A stretch of 40,807 nucleotides of DNA from JAMXLO01 sp041487355 (GCA_041487355.1 JBGPND010000020.1:1-40807), one strand, 5' to 3'; counted from the first letter of the stretch, positions 1 through 6,929 are shown. Translations and numbers: made by a program. Notes: generated by a model not told the origin, from the letters alone.

Positions 1-1010
1 AGACCGGCCAGCAAGTGGGATGCGTCCGGCCCCACGTGCGCGATGCCGTCGTCCGAGCCTGCGCCGCACAGCGATCCGGGGCCTGCGCCGGGCACGGGTG
101 CCAGATGCAGCCCGTCGCGCAGCGCCGCATCGGCCGCCATCCTTCCGGCACTGATCGCGTTGGTGACGATCGCCAGCGCATCGCCGCGTCCCAGACGGGC
201 GCGCGAGAGGGTCTCGGCCGCCGCCAGCAGGTCCTCGAGCCGCGTGACGCAAAGCACGCCAGCGCGCCGCAGCGCCGCCTCGAACGCGCGTTCCGCTCCG
301 CCGCTCGGGTCCGAGAGCAGAGAGCCGGGGCGGATCGCCACCACCGGACGCAGCCGTGACGCGGCACGGGCGGCGGACAGGAAGGCGCGGCGGTTCTTCA
401 ACTGCCTGATGTCGAGCAGGATCGCGCCGGTGCCGGGATCGCGCGACAGCCAGTCCAACACGAGGCCGAAACCGATATCGGCATTGCCGCCGATGCCGAC
501 GATATGGCTGAAGCCAACGCCGTTCGGCTGCGCCCAGTCGAGCACCGCGCGACACAGCGCCGCCGATTGCGACACCAGTCCGATGCGTCCGGCCGGCGGC
601 GGCAGATGCGCGCGCGATGCATTCAGCCCAATCCCCGGCACGGCAATGCCGAACGAACCCGGGCCAAGCACGCGCACGCCGGTCTGCCGGGCGGTGTCGG
701 CAAGCCGGTCCGCGGCGGCGATTACGATGGCAGCGAAGGTCCCTTTCGCAGCCAGGGCCGCCATGGCTGCCGGCACCGTGTTCGGCGGTGTGGCGATCAC
801 GGCCAGGTCGGGAGCGGTCGGCAGTGCGGCGATGTCGGGGCCATGACCGGCTTCCAGCGACAGGATTTCTCCCGCGAAGCCGCCGGCTTGCAGGTTCTCC
901 AGTACCTGACTGCCCTCCGGCGAGCCGGCGCCGATCACCGCGACGGATTCGGGGCGGAACAGGCAACTCGGATGGAATCGGCCGGTAGGTCGGGTGGGGC
1001 GAAATGGCAT
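1..1010 (-). CDS. ADP-forming acyl-CoA synthetase-like protein, N-terminal part (gene runs off the left edge)
   Basis: Not bounded by a stop inside the window, so only about 336 N-terminal residues are visible. After a short leader the protein reads LFRPESVAVIGAGSPEGSQV (residues ~17-36), the glycine-rich start of a CoA-binding Rossmann domain (to about residue 120). A succinyl-CoA-ligase-like flavodoxin domain follows, with GRIGLVSQSAAL and HIVGIGGNADIGFG. This is the alpha-domain order of NDP-forming acetate/acyl-CoA ligases; in alphaproteobacteria many such proteins carry ATP-grasp and GNAT acetyltransferase domains further on (Pat type). Whether those follow here is outside the window. 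Family role: ATP-dependent acyl-CoA formation or, in GNAT fusions, protein lysine acetylation. The ATG at 1010-1008 is chosen because the conserved domain begins shortly after it; no strong ribosome site is seen. The neighbouring nadC remnant is unrelated in function. Confidence 0.8.
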   Translation of the reverse strand, partial: MPFRPTRPTGRFHPSCLFRPESVAVIGAGSPEGSQVLENLQAGGFAGEILSLEAGHGPDIAALPTAPDLAVIATPPNTVPAAMAALAAKGTFAAIVIAAADRLADTARQTGVRVLGPGSFGIAVPGIGLNASRAHLPPPAGRIGLVSQSAALCRAVLDWAQPNGVGFSHIVGIGGNADIGFGLVLDWLSRDPGTGAILLDIRQLKNRRAFLSAARAASRLRPVVAIRPGSLLSDPSGGAERAFEAALRRAGVLCVTRLEDLLAAAETLSRARLGRGDALAIVTNAISAGRMAADAALRDGLHLAPVPGAGPGSLCGAGSDDGIAHVGPDASHLLAG

Positions 1011-1042
1011 GATGCGAGCCAGCATAGGGCCCCGCGCCCGCC

Positions 1043-1491
1043 GGCGCGCGCAAGACCATGCCCGGACTGCGCTCGCCGCAGAAATACGCGGTGCGCGTCG
1101 GCGGCGGGTCGAACCACCGGTTCGGGCTGGATGACGCGGTGCTGATCAAGGACAACCACGTGGCGATCGCCGGCGGCATCCGTCCCGCGGTGGAACGCGC
1201 ACGTGCCGGTGTCGGCCACCTGGTGAAGATCGAGCTGGAGGTGGACACGCTGGCGCGGCTTCAGGAAGCGTTGGCGCTTGGGGTGGACGCCGTGCTGCTG
1301 GACAACATGGGACCCGACATGCTGCGCCAGGCGGTCGAGACGGTGGGCGGCCGCGCGATCACCGAGGCCTCGGGCCGCATCCGCCCCGACACCGCGCCGG
1401 CGATCGCTGCGTCGGCGTCGATCTGCTGTCGGTCGGCTGGCTGACGCACAGCGTGACGGTGCTGGACATCGGGCTGGATCATAGGGGGTAA
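1043..1491 (+). pseudogene. nadC: nadC remnant (nicotinate-nucleotide pyrophosphorylase, C-terminal half, frameshifted)
   Basis: The frame opens at the family motif RKTxPGLR (here ARKTMPGLR) and continues with KYAVRVGGGSNHRFGLDD, then IKDNH, EVDTLARLQEAL and VDAVLLDNM. These are landmarks of quinolinate phosphoribosyltransferase, the NAD-biosynthesis enzyme. The first ~150 residues of the usual ~280 are absent, and a TAG at 1025-1027 lies just upstream in frame. Near the end the frame breaks: after PAIAAS the expected GVDLLSVGWLTHSVTVLDIG is present in another frame up to a TAA at 1489-1491. Losing one G from a GGG run at about 1413-1415 would explain this. Truncation plus frameshift indicate a dead gene; a functional copy presumably exists elsewhere. 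The frameshift alone could be a sequencing error, but the missing N-terminal half could not. Confidence 0.85.
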
Positions 1492-1587
1492 GCACCAGCG
1501 ACTGCGGTTCTGACAGGGCAATCGCTTGAACCGCCGGGTCCGGCGAGCCACGCCTACGGTCTCGGACCAGACGCGGTCCGCAAGAAT

Positions 1588-1705
1588 CAACGCAAAGATC
1601 GCAAAGAACGCAAAGATCGCAAAGAAGGTCTTTTGAATGCGCTTCGCGCGAAGCGCCATTGTCACTTCCTTTGCGATCTCTGCGTTCTTGGCGACCTTTG
1701 CGTTG
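1588..1705. repeat. Inverted repeat with CGCAAAGA units
   Basis: The left arm at 1588-1624 and right arm at 1669-1705 are near-perfect reverse complements (about 33 of 37 positions). Each arm is built from short units of the form CGCAAAGA(A/T)CG. The centre holds a second palindrome (GCGCTTCGCGCGAAGCGC, about 1640-1657). The element sits in the otherwise gene-free stretch 1492-1888, where I see no gene. It looks like a dispersed intergenic palindrome; no U-tract follows, so it is not a classical terminator. Confidence 0.75.
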
Positions 1706-1855
1706 AACCCTTGCTTGCGATCCACTCGAGGTCCGAGGCCGCCGATGGGTACCCTTACCGGAAGCCGAGTTCAGCCCTCCGCCGCTGCAGCTGATCGAAT
1801 TGCCTTCAAGCGATCGCCCTGGCGGTTCTGACCTCGACTTGAACGGCACCATCCT

Positions 1856-1873
1856 GTCCATAATGTCCATAAT
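1856..1873 (+). promoter_or_regulatory. Tandem 9-bp repeat upstream of the phd-like gene, candidate operator/-10 region
   Basis: GTCCATAAT occurs twice head to tail at 1856-1864 and 1865-1873, immediately followed by TGGA, so the second copy forms a TCCA-N4-TGGA dyad. Each copy contains CATAAT, a good match to a -10 hexamer. It lies 15 bp before the antitoxin ATG (1889), with GGAG at 1875-1878. Phd/YefM antitoxins normally bind such sites to repress their own operon; the role here is inferred from position and symmetry. Confidence 0.45.
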
Positions 1874-1888
1874 TGGAGCAGGTCGAAC

Positions 1889-2131
1889 ATGGCCCAATGG
1901 CAGACGGCAGACGCGAAGCAGCGCTTCAGCGAATTGGTTGAGGCGGCGCATGGTCACGGCCCCCAGGTCGTGATGCGCCATAAGGACCCCGTGGCCGTGG
2001 TCCTCGCGCCAGACGACTACCGGCGGCTGGTGCGCCAGGCGGACACAAATTTCGGGCGCCTGCTGGCCGAGTGTCCGTTCGGCCCGGACGATGTCGAGCC
2101 GGTGGGGATGAGCCTCGACAGCGGTGCCTGA
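1889..2131 (+). CDS. Phd/YefM-family antitoxin, orphaned
   Basis: 80 residues beginning MAQWQTADAKQRFSELVEAA, the typical Phd/YefM start in which the N-terminal part forms the DNA-binding dimer. Next come VVMRHKDPVAVVLAPDDYRRL (the strand and helix ending the fold) and a C-terminal tail that would wrap the toxin. Antitoxins of this family neutralise a partner toxin and repress their own promoter; a tandem repeat upstream (1856-1873) is a plausible operator. The only thing downstream in toxin position is a 40-codon stub resembling the first residues of a PIN-domain toxin (2133-2255), so this antitoxin appears to have lost its partner. GGAG/AGGT precedes the ATG. Confidence 0.85.
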   Translation: MAQWQTADAKQRFSELVEAAHGHGPQVVMRHKDPVAVVLAPDDYRRLVRQADTNFGRLLAECPFGPDDVEPVGMSLDSGA

Positions 2132-2132
2132 G

Positions 2133-2255
2133 GTGCCGTGGTATCTCGTCGGTACCAATATTCAAGAATCACGCACCAAAACTGCGGCCTTGAGAGGACT
2201 AGATTTTTCGGTGCAAAACTCCGGTGCGGAATACAACCTCGCCATGGGGCTATAA
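2133..2255 (+). pseudogene. VapC/PIN-toxin remnant (first ~13 residues recognisable)
   Basis: One base after the antitoxin stop a GTG opens a 40-codon frame reading VPWYLVGTNIQESR. This resembles the start of VapC/FitB PIN toxins, usually YLLDTNVISE or YLVDTNIISE. The catalytic Asp of the DTN motif is Gly here (GGT rather than GAT), and after about 14 residues the similarity ends; the frame stops at 2253-2255. PIN toxins are normally ~130 residues. Toxin position, one-base spacing and the opening motif support a decayed toxin cut off soon after its start. The match is short, so confidence is moderate. Confidence 0.5.
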
Positions 2256-2286
2256 AATCAGCACCCGTCATGTTATAAAGGGCACC

Positions 2287-2583
2287 ATGAACCGTCAGGA
2301 TATCATCGCTCGGTTGCGGGAGAACGAAGCAGAGCTGCGCACGCGCGGAGTGGCGCATGCCGCCCTGTTCGGCTCGCGCGCGCGGGACGACGCACGCCCT
2401 GACAGCGACACTGATATCATGATCGAGATCGATCCGGCGGCCAGGATCGGTGTCTACGATTATGTCGGCCTGAAGGACTACATCGCCAGCCTGTTCGACG
2501 GGCCGGTTGATGTCGTGAGCTGCGAGGGACTCAAGCCCTACGTGAAACCAGCCGTCACGGCCGACGCGATTTATGCCTTCTGA
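2287..2583 (+). CDS. MNT-type nucleotidyltransferase (MntA-like antitoxin)
   Basis: 98 residues with the minimal nucleotidyltransferase signature GSRARDDARPDSDTDIMIE. GSR is at residues 29-31, the metal-binding D-x-D is D41/D43, and a further acidic residue sits in VDVVS (D75). In MNT/HEPN modules this protein acts as the antitoxin and transfers AMP residues to a tyrosine of the HEPN partner. The partner follows directly and overlaps it by 11 bp. ATG 2287 is preferred over any upstream start because AAAGGG lies just upstream and the protein begins at the usual distance before the GSR motif. All active-site residues are present, so it is probably functional. Base composition of the flanks is more A/T-rich than the surrounding genome. 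Confidence 0.85.
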   Translation: MNRQDIIARLRENEAELRTRGVAHAALFGSRARDDARPDSDTDIMIEIDPAARIGVYDYVGLKDYIASLFDGPVDVVSCEGLKPYVKPAVTADAIYAF

Positions 2584-2929
2584 GTCGCCGCCCATTCGTC
2601 GCTGGCTTGGCGACATCCGGTATCACATCGAGCTTGCTCAGCGTTTCGTTGCTGGCATCGATTACGAGGCTTTTCGGGATGATCTCCTTCGCTTCCATGC
2701 TGTCACGCGCTGCCTGGAGATCGTCTCCGAAGCATCGCATCGGCTGCCGGACAAGATGAAGGCGCGGCACCCGTCGATTGCCTGGAAAGACATGGCCGGC
2801 GCGGGTAGTGTGTATCGCCACGACTATGAGGATGTCGCCGCAGCCTATGTGTGGGTCACGGTTCAAGACCATTTGCCACCCCTGCGCGTCGTGGTCGAAC
2901 ACGAACTGGCTGCCTTGGGCGATTCGTGA
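2573..2929 (+). CDS. HEPN-domain protein (DUF86/HepT-like toxin) with variant motif
   Basis: 118 residues of all-helical DUF86/HepT type: RRWLGDIRYHIELAQRFVAG, then RCLEIVSEASHRLPD, then AWKDMAGAGSVYRHDYEDVA and a C-terminal helix LPPLRVVVEHEL. HepT toxins are RNases with an R-x(4-6)-H motif. Here the position five residues before H83 is G78 and the arginine is next to the histidine (YRHDY, R82-H83-Y85). This G-x-x-x-R-H-x-Y form occurs in one DUF86 branch, so it may be a normal variant, but its RNase activity should not be assumed. The tyrosine after H-D is the expected AMPylation target. The start overlaps the MNT gene by 11 bp, indicating coupled translation. It converges with the minus-strand secreted-protein gene 21 bp away. 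Confidence 0.85.
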   Translation: MPSESPPIRRWLGDIRYHIELAQRFVAGIDYEAFRDDLLRFHAVTRCLEIVSEASHRLPDKMKARHPSIAWKDMAGAGSVYRHDYEDVAAAYVWVTVQDHLPPLRVVVEHELAALGDS

Positions 2930-2950
2930 AATACGGCTACGCGCGGGTAA

Positions 2951-3583
2951 TTAAGGCTTCCCAACATTCAATATAGTTACGGACACGGTCCTACCATCAG
3001 TTCGATAAATCTCATCTTCGTCGCTGACTTGTCGAAAGCGCATGGCCAACGTCTGCATCAGTAGGGCGATGCCGTCGTCAGAAAACCGGTCCACACCGGT
3101 TTGCGCTGCCGCTTGACTGATCTCGGCCTGCATCTGCGGGTTCGATGTTGAGACGGAGATCTCCACACGCAGAATCGTGCCGTCTGGTTTCAGCACGAAT
3201 CGCACAGGCACGTCGTTCATGCTACACGAATACGACCTCTGGAGAGTGAGAAAGTCACGAGAACAGCTCGCGCGAAAAGCACTTTCCTTCGGATCCGCCA
3301 GCATGTCTTCGAAGCGGCTATTTGCTGTTTGCCGGATACGTGTGGTGAGTCGCCGAAAGGGTGGAACCGTTACGCTGCTCGCCAGACTGGTCGCCATCTC
3401 GCGCACCACCTCGCAAGTGATCGCGTACGTCCGGCCACGCGCCTGCCCAATCGGTCGACCCTCAAACGCTGTGCAGAGGCTATCTACTGAGTTGTAGTCG
3501 ATAGTCTGAGCCGCGGCAGGCGAGAGCAAAGCCATGCTCGCGCTGAGCGCACCCAACATTAAACTTGTTACAAGGCGCCTCAT
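2951..3583 (-). CDS. Hypothetical exported protein
   Basis: 210 residues. The ATG at 3583 is chosen because it is followed by MRRLVTSLMLGALSASMALL and SPAAAQ, a clear Sec signal peptide with an Ala-x-Ala-type cleavage site, and because it overlaps the stop of the upstream kinase gene by four bases (ATGA). The mature part has four cysteines (LCTAF, ITCEVV, ASCSRDF, YSCSMND) that could pair as disulfides, followed by a region VRFVLKPDGTILRVEISVS that looks like a beta-rich domain. I recognise no family. Codon use is less G/C-rich at third positions than in the housekeeping genes, in keeping with the A/T-rich strip 2.1-4.3 kb and possible horizontal transfer. Expression is presumably coupled to the kinase. 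Confidence 0.7.
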   Translation of the reverse strand: MRRLVTSLMLGALSASMALLSPAAAQTIDYNSVDSLCTAFEGRPIGQARGRTYAITCEVVREMATSLASSVTVPPFRRLTTRIRQTANSRFEDMLADPKESAFRASCSRDFLTLQRSYSCSMNDVPVRFVLKPDGTILRVEISVSTSNPQMQAEISQAAAQTGVDRFSDDGIALLMQTLAMRFRQVSDEDEIYRTDGRTVSVTILNVGKP

Positions 3584-4089
3584 GTCGATTCTTCTCTGTC
3601 CCACGACACGTTCGGCTCCGCCCATGTGAGTGCGTACTGGGCGAGTTTTTGCGGATTCCACTTGTTTACGTAGGAATCGATCACGGAGCGACCGAGGTAG
3701 TATGCGCCTTCATGGCCCTCTTTGTTAACGAAGATTAGGAAGTCGGGGGCGCGCCCGGCCGCGGCGAGAACCTCGAGGAGGCAGATACCTTCAACGACAA
3801 TGGGCCGTGGACTTTCTGGCTGGAGTCGGGTGTCAAGAAGTCTTCGCAGATCTCCAATCCTCCAAGTGAGAGTCGCGGATTCGGCATCCAGAAATGTATC
3901 CAGATAGACAGACGGAACGCCTATTTGCCACGCCAACCATGAAGCAAGAGACGATTTGCCAGACCCATCTCGACCGTCTATTCCGATGAGAAGAGGACAC
4001 CAACTGTTGGAGTTGGCACTCTTGTTCGTCAGGGCGTTCAAAACCCGGCAGAGAACGGTGAGGTACTCGGGAGGTGCATGTTTGAGCAT
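3580..4089 (-). CDS. P-loop kinase of the uridine kinase-like superfamily
   Basis: About 169 residues with a Walker A motif in LLIGIDGRDGSGKSSLASWL, then VPSVYLDTFLD (an acceptor/Asp region) and RPIVVEGICLLEVL (Walker B-like hydrophobic strand with E/G). This is the outline of small uridine kinase/phosphoribulokinase-like P-loop kinases; the substrate cannot be read from the sequence. The start is uncertain: ATG 4089 fits a short lead-in before the first strand and has GGAAA upstream; ATG 4122 would add 11 residues. The stop overlaps the next gene's ATG (ATGA at 3583-3580), so the kinase and the exported protein form one translational unit. The pairing of a cytosolic kinase with an exported protein is unexplained. 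Confidence 0.7.
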   Translation of the reverse strand: MLKHAPPEYLTVLCRVLNALTNKSANSNSWCPLLIGIDGRDGSGKSSLASWLAWQIGVPSVYLDTFLDAESATLTWRIGDLRRLLDTRLQPESPRPIVVEGICLLEVLAAAGRAPDFLIFVNKEGHEGAYYLGRSVIDSYVNKWNPQKLAQYALTWAEPNVSWDREEST

Positions 4090-4491
4090 TGCTACTTTTC
4101 CAAGTCCTCGCGGCGAAGGCATAACGCCCGGGTACAGGTCTTGCGGGTTCCGCGTCAGACGGCATGGTAACCGTAAGCGCGAGTTGCTGCTCTATAAGCT
4201 AGATAAGCTAACCCATCTTATTCACTGCATACCAGCGATTCGCTGGCGGGCCCATATATACTGCAACCTATCGATCCAGCATATTTTTATCCCATCGATG
4301 GTCGGTCGCTCAGGATCGCCCGCGATCTCGTCTTGGAACGCGCCGCATTCCCTCCAACCGGCCGGCGACCTTTCGCCATTATCCCGAGGCAACTTCGCAC
4401 AACTGATGACCCCGCGCGCGGACGATCGCTTGACGCGAGGCGACGCGCGGACACTACTCCTCCGCGTCATTCGCGCATGGGGAGAAACAAC
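4090..4491. other. Gene-free, A/T-richer intergenic stretch
   Basis: Between the kinase gene (minus) and the monooxygenase gene (plus) I see no convincing coding frame. The part 4185-4310 contains TATAAGCTAGATAAGCTA, ATATATACTG and similar A/T-rich runs unlike the rest of the window, and probably holds divergent promoters. No RNA gene or repeat recognised. Confidence 0.5.
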
Positions 4492-4782
4492 ATGGCAGTC
4501 CGGCTCGTCGTCACGATCACCGCGGCACCGGGCAAGGGTACGGAACTCGCGCAGGCATTCCGGGCGCGCTGCGCCGAGGTCATGCAGGAGCCCGGCTGCG
4601 AGCAGTTCGAGGTGTTCCAGAGCGTGCTGAATCCGGACAAGCTGACCTTGCTCGAGCTGTGGACGGACCAGGCCGCGCTCGATGTGCATGCGAAGGTGAA
4701 CGCCACGCGCGCGCCGATGCCGCCGGGGCTGCGGGCCGGGGCGGGCGAGCGCGAGGACTACGAGTACAAGCTGACCCGTTAG
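4492..4782 (+). CDS. Antibiotic biosynthesis monooxygenase (ABM)-domain protein
   Basis: 96 residues starting MAVRLVVTITAAPGKGTELA and containing EPGCEQFEVFQSV, LTLLELWTDQAALDVHA and a C-terminal strand. This is the ABM/YgiN ferredoxin-like dimeric alpha+beta barrel. Family members include small cofactor-free quinol or heme-degrading monooxygenases, and many have no known substrate. The pattern of EPGCxxFxxxxS followed by (F/L)xxxExWxDxxAxxxH is the family core. A strong ribosome site GGAG lies at 4481-4484, seven bases before the ATG. It stands alone; the next gene is 179 bp on and unrelated. The role is probably oxidative or quinone-related, but that is inference. Confidence 0.8.
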   Translation: MAVRLVVTITAAPGKGTELAQAFRARCAEVMQEPGCEQFEVFQSVLNPDKLTLLELWTDQAALDVHAKVNATRAPMPPGLRAGAGEREDYEYKLTR

Positions 4783-4961
4783 TGGCAAAAATCAGATGCT
4801 GGAACCCGCCGGAAAGGACCCGGATTTCCGCGGGCTGAAGCGGATATCCGATTATATCAAATGTCGGATTCGATTCATCAGGAGGTAGGCGAAAACCCAG
4901 GGAGGGTGAGAAACTGGCTGCAAAGCTTTTGCAGGCGCCGAACAGCGAGCGAGGTGATCCA

Positions 4962-5771
4962 ATGAGCGAGAAAAAGTCCGGCCGCGCGCATCTCATTGCC
5001 GGCGGTTTTCCACCCGGATCGAGCGCCGGGCACGACCACGACTATGCCCGCCTGCGGCTGCTGGGGCTCCTGGCCGAACGGGACGTTCCGGCCTCGGTTG
5101 CCAACGATTTTTCCGATGTTGAGAAATGGCTGCCCGTCAGCCAGTTGCTGATCACCTACGTGGCCGGCCCCTACCCCGACGCCACGCAGTGCCGCGCCAT
5201 CCAGCACTGGCTGGAGGCAGGCGGAAGCTGGCTGGGCTTGCATGGGACCAGCGGCGGCCGCGCCGAACGGGTGGAAGGCACGCGCCAGCGCCGCACCGTC
5301 AAGACCGAGCACCACGCCCTCCTCGGGAGCTACTTTTTGACCCATCCCCCGCTCTGCAAGTTTCGCGTCGACGTGACTGCCACCGATTCCCCGCTCACCC
5401 GAGGGCTCGGCACGTCTTTCGAGGTCGAAGACGAACCGTACTTCATCGAGCTGCAAGATCCAGGCTCGACGCGGATCTTGCTGACCGCGGACTACGGCCC
5501 GAGCGCCGTATCACCTACCATCGGCACCCTCTACGCTTCGGACACCTCCCTGCAACCCGACGGCAGGACCCGCGTGCTGGGCTATACTCGTGATGTCGGC
5601 CGCGGCGGCGTGACCTACTTTGCTCTCGGCCATTGCCACAACCCCGCCACCCGCCCGGCCCGGACCGCTGATCCCACGGACACGACCCCGCCGACCTTTC
5701 GAGGCGCGTGGGAAACCGACGCGTTCATTGCGTTGCTGCGCAATGCCATCGCCTGGGGTGTGGGTCCCTGA
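4962..5771 (+). CDS. ThuA-like domain protein
   Basis: 269 residues. The sequence has AHLIAGGFPPGSSAGHDHDY, ISDV-type strands (LLITYVAGPYPD), WLEAGGSWLGLHGTSGG, EHHALLGSYFLTHPP, a later RVLGYTRDVGRGGVTYFALG and GHCHNPATR. This matches the ThuA (trehalose utilisation) family, which has a class I glutamine amidotransferase-like fold. Family members occur in sugar catabolism, but the enzymatic activity is poorly defined. The ATG at 4962 is preferred because GAGGTGAT lies immediately upstream at 4951-4958 and the conserved fold begins soon after; an earlier in-frame start at 4929 would add 11 unconserved residues. No sugar-related genes flank it. Length is normal for the family. Confidence 0.75.
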   Translation: MSEKKSGRAHLIAGGFPPGSSAGHDHDYARLRLLGLLAERDVPASVANDFSDVEKWLPVSQLLITYVAGPYPDATQCRAIQHWLEAGGSWLGLHGTSGGRAERVEGTRQRRTVKTEHHALLGSYFLTHPPLCKFRVDVTATDSPLTRGLGTSFEVEDEPYFIELQDPGSTRILLTADYGPSAVSPTIGTLYASDTSLQPDGRTRVLGYTRDVGRGGVTYFALGHCHNPATRPARTADPTDTTPPTFRGAWETDAFIALLRNAIAWGVGP

Positions 5772-5930
5772 TCGCGCCGGCGCGCTTTCCGCAGAGGCAA
5801 TCGGCCGGCGGCGGGCGAATTCGCCTTCAGACCTATACCAAGCGGGTGTGCTATCCCCTTCCGTCAATCCAACCGCATGTCGTTTGCCGCCGTGGGTTCC
5901 CGGTTGCGCGGGAATGACGATCATTGAGGA

Positions 5931-6089
5931 ATCGCGATTTCGCCATATGCGATCGCCGTGTGGGGCGACATCCGAGGCATGGGCAACCGCCTGCGCCACG
6001 CATAGGACCGGCTCAGCCTTCCGGTCATATGGCACGCGATCCAGGACGAATTGCCCGCACTGGAGGCCGATGTGCGGCAGGCGCTCCTT
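5931..6089 (+). pseudogene. HEPN/DUF86 remnant interrupted by a stop codon
   Basis: One frame reads VWGDIRGMGNRLRHA, then a TAG at 6003-6005, then DRLSLPVIWHAIQDELPALE and ADVRQAL. The DUF86 HEPN consensus here is W-x-x-I-R-G-M-G-N-x-L-R-H-x-Y-D-R, so the TAG replaces the conserved tyrosine (TAC/TAT to TAG). Everything before the tryptophan-containing stretch is missing apart from a few residues after a TGA at 5925-5927. It is therefore a decayed C-terminal half of a HEPN gene, different in sequence from the intact one at 2573-2929, and no MNT partner is visible upstream. A short palindromic piece (CCCGGTTGCGCGGG) lies at about 5898-5912, close to the break. Confidence 0.65.
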
Positions 6090-6269
6090 CGCGGCGCGGC
6101 GCGGCGCGGCGGACCGAGCAGGACTGATCCCGCTCAGAGCGCGACCGGCCGCCACGGTGAGCCAGGCTCGCGCTCCGGGCGCCGCTCGCCCTGATAGCAC
6201 GACTATCCATTGAAGTTATCACACCTAACACCCACGTCCCGCACCAAATCCAGCTCGCGGGCACACCCC

Positions 6270-6929
6270 ATGCACATCACCGAGCCCCTCCCCAACCCCG
6301 GATCAAGTCCGGGGCAGGCTCTTCCCGCCGCCGTCGCCCGCCAGACACTCCACACCCTCACCGCCACCCTGCCGCCTCCCGTCACCGACACGCCCGAGGA
6401 CCGCGCCGCCCGCGACGAAGCCGCGATCGCCGCCGTCGCCGCCCTGCATCCCGCCAACGCCCACGCCATGGATTGCCTCCGCCTCGCCGTCCTGCCGGGG
6501 CAGGACGCGGACACCGTGCGCCGCTGCCGCGCCCAGGCCGCCGCCATGATGCGCCTCATGCAGAGCGGGCTGCGCACGCTCAGGCGGGACCAGGCGGCGC
6601 GCGAGAAGACCGAAGCCGAGATGCGCCCCGCCGCCATGGCGCGCGCCGGCTATTGGTTCCGCGATGTCGCGGCCCCTGCCCCGGACGAAGCGCCGCAGCC
6701 CGCCCGAACCGAACCAAACCCGGCCGCCGACATCGCCGCCGAAGCCGAAATGTACGCGACCGTCCACCCGCAGCGCGCCGCGCGCATCCGTGCCCTGGGC
6801 GAGCTGCCGGCGAAACTCGATTTCGGCCCGCCCTCGCCGGAGCTGGTGGACGCAATCGTCACCGGCACCGGCCCCATCCTGCGCGCGCTCGACACACAAG
6901 CCCACCACGCAACCGCCGCCGCGGCCTGA
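6270..6929 (+). CDS. Hypothetical Ala-rich helical protein containing a palindromic insert
   Basis: 219 residues from the ATG at 6270; an in-frame ATG at 6210 would add 20 residues. Composition is Ala/Arg-rich and mostly helical: AAIAAVAALHPANAHAMDCL, AAAMMRLMQSGLRTLRRDQA and EAEMRPAAMARAGYWFRDVA, then a proline-rich linker and a second helical part QRAARIRALGELPAKLDF. Third codon positions are strongly G/C, as in real genes of this genome. I do not recognise the family. Near the N-terminus the palindrome at 6296-6314 is translated as NPGSSPGQA, so a repeat element appears to lie in frame inside the gene, or the true start lies after it. No convincing ribosome site precedes 6270. Confidence 0.5.
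   Translation: MHITEPLPNPGSSPGQALPAAVARQTLHTLTATLPPPVTDTPEDRAARDEAAIAAVAALHPANAHAMDCLRLAVLPGQDADTVRRCRAQAAAMMRLMQSGLRTLRRDQAAREKTEAEMRPAAMARAGYWFRDVAAPAPDEAPQPARTEPNPAADIAAEAEMYATVHPQRAARIRALGELPAKLDFGPPSPELVDAIVTGTGPILRALDTQAHHATAAAA
6296..6314. repeat. Short palindrome (CCCCGGA-5-TCCGGGG) inside a coding frame
   Basis: Arms CCCCGGA (6296-6302) and TCCGGGG (6308-6314) are separated by TCAAG and followed by CAGGC. The same element, with loop TCCAG and trailing CAGGC, occurs at 29006-29024 upstream of phnC, so it is a dispersed family. Here it falls within the open frame of the hypothetical protein and is read as PGSSPGQA. Confidence 0.8.

Noticed and set aside
43..846. Long plus-strand frame (267 codons) over the first gene
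   Set aside because: It is the complement of the acyl-CoA synthetase-like gene on the minus strand, which has recognised domains. The plus-strand product is low-complexity Ala/Arg/Ser with no family.
1588..1705. Possible CRISPR-like array from the repeated CGCAAAGA units
   Set aside because: Units are short and contiguous, without unique spacers of regular length, and form an inverted repeat. No cas genes nearby.
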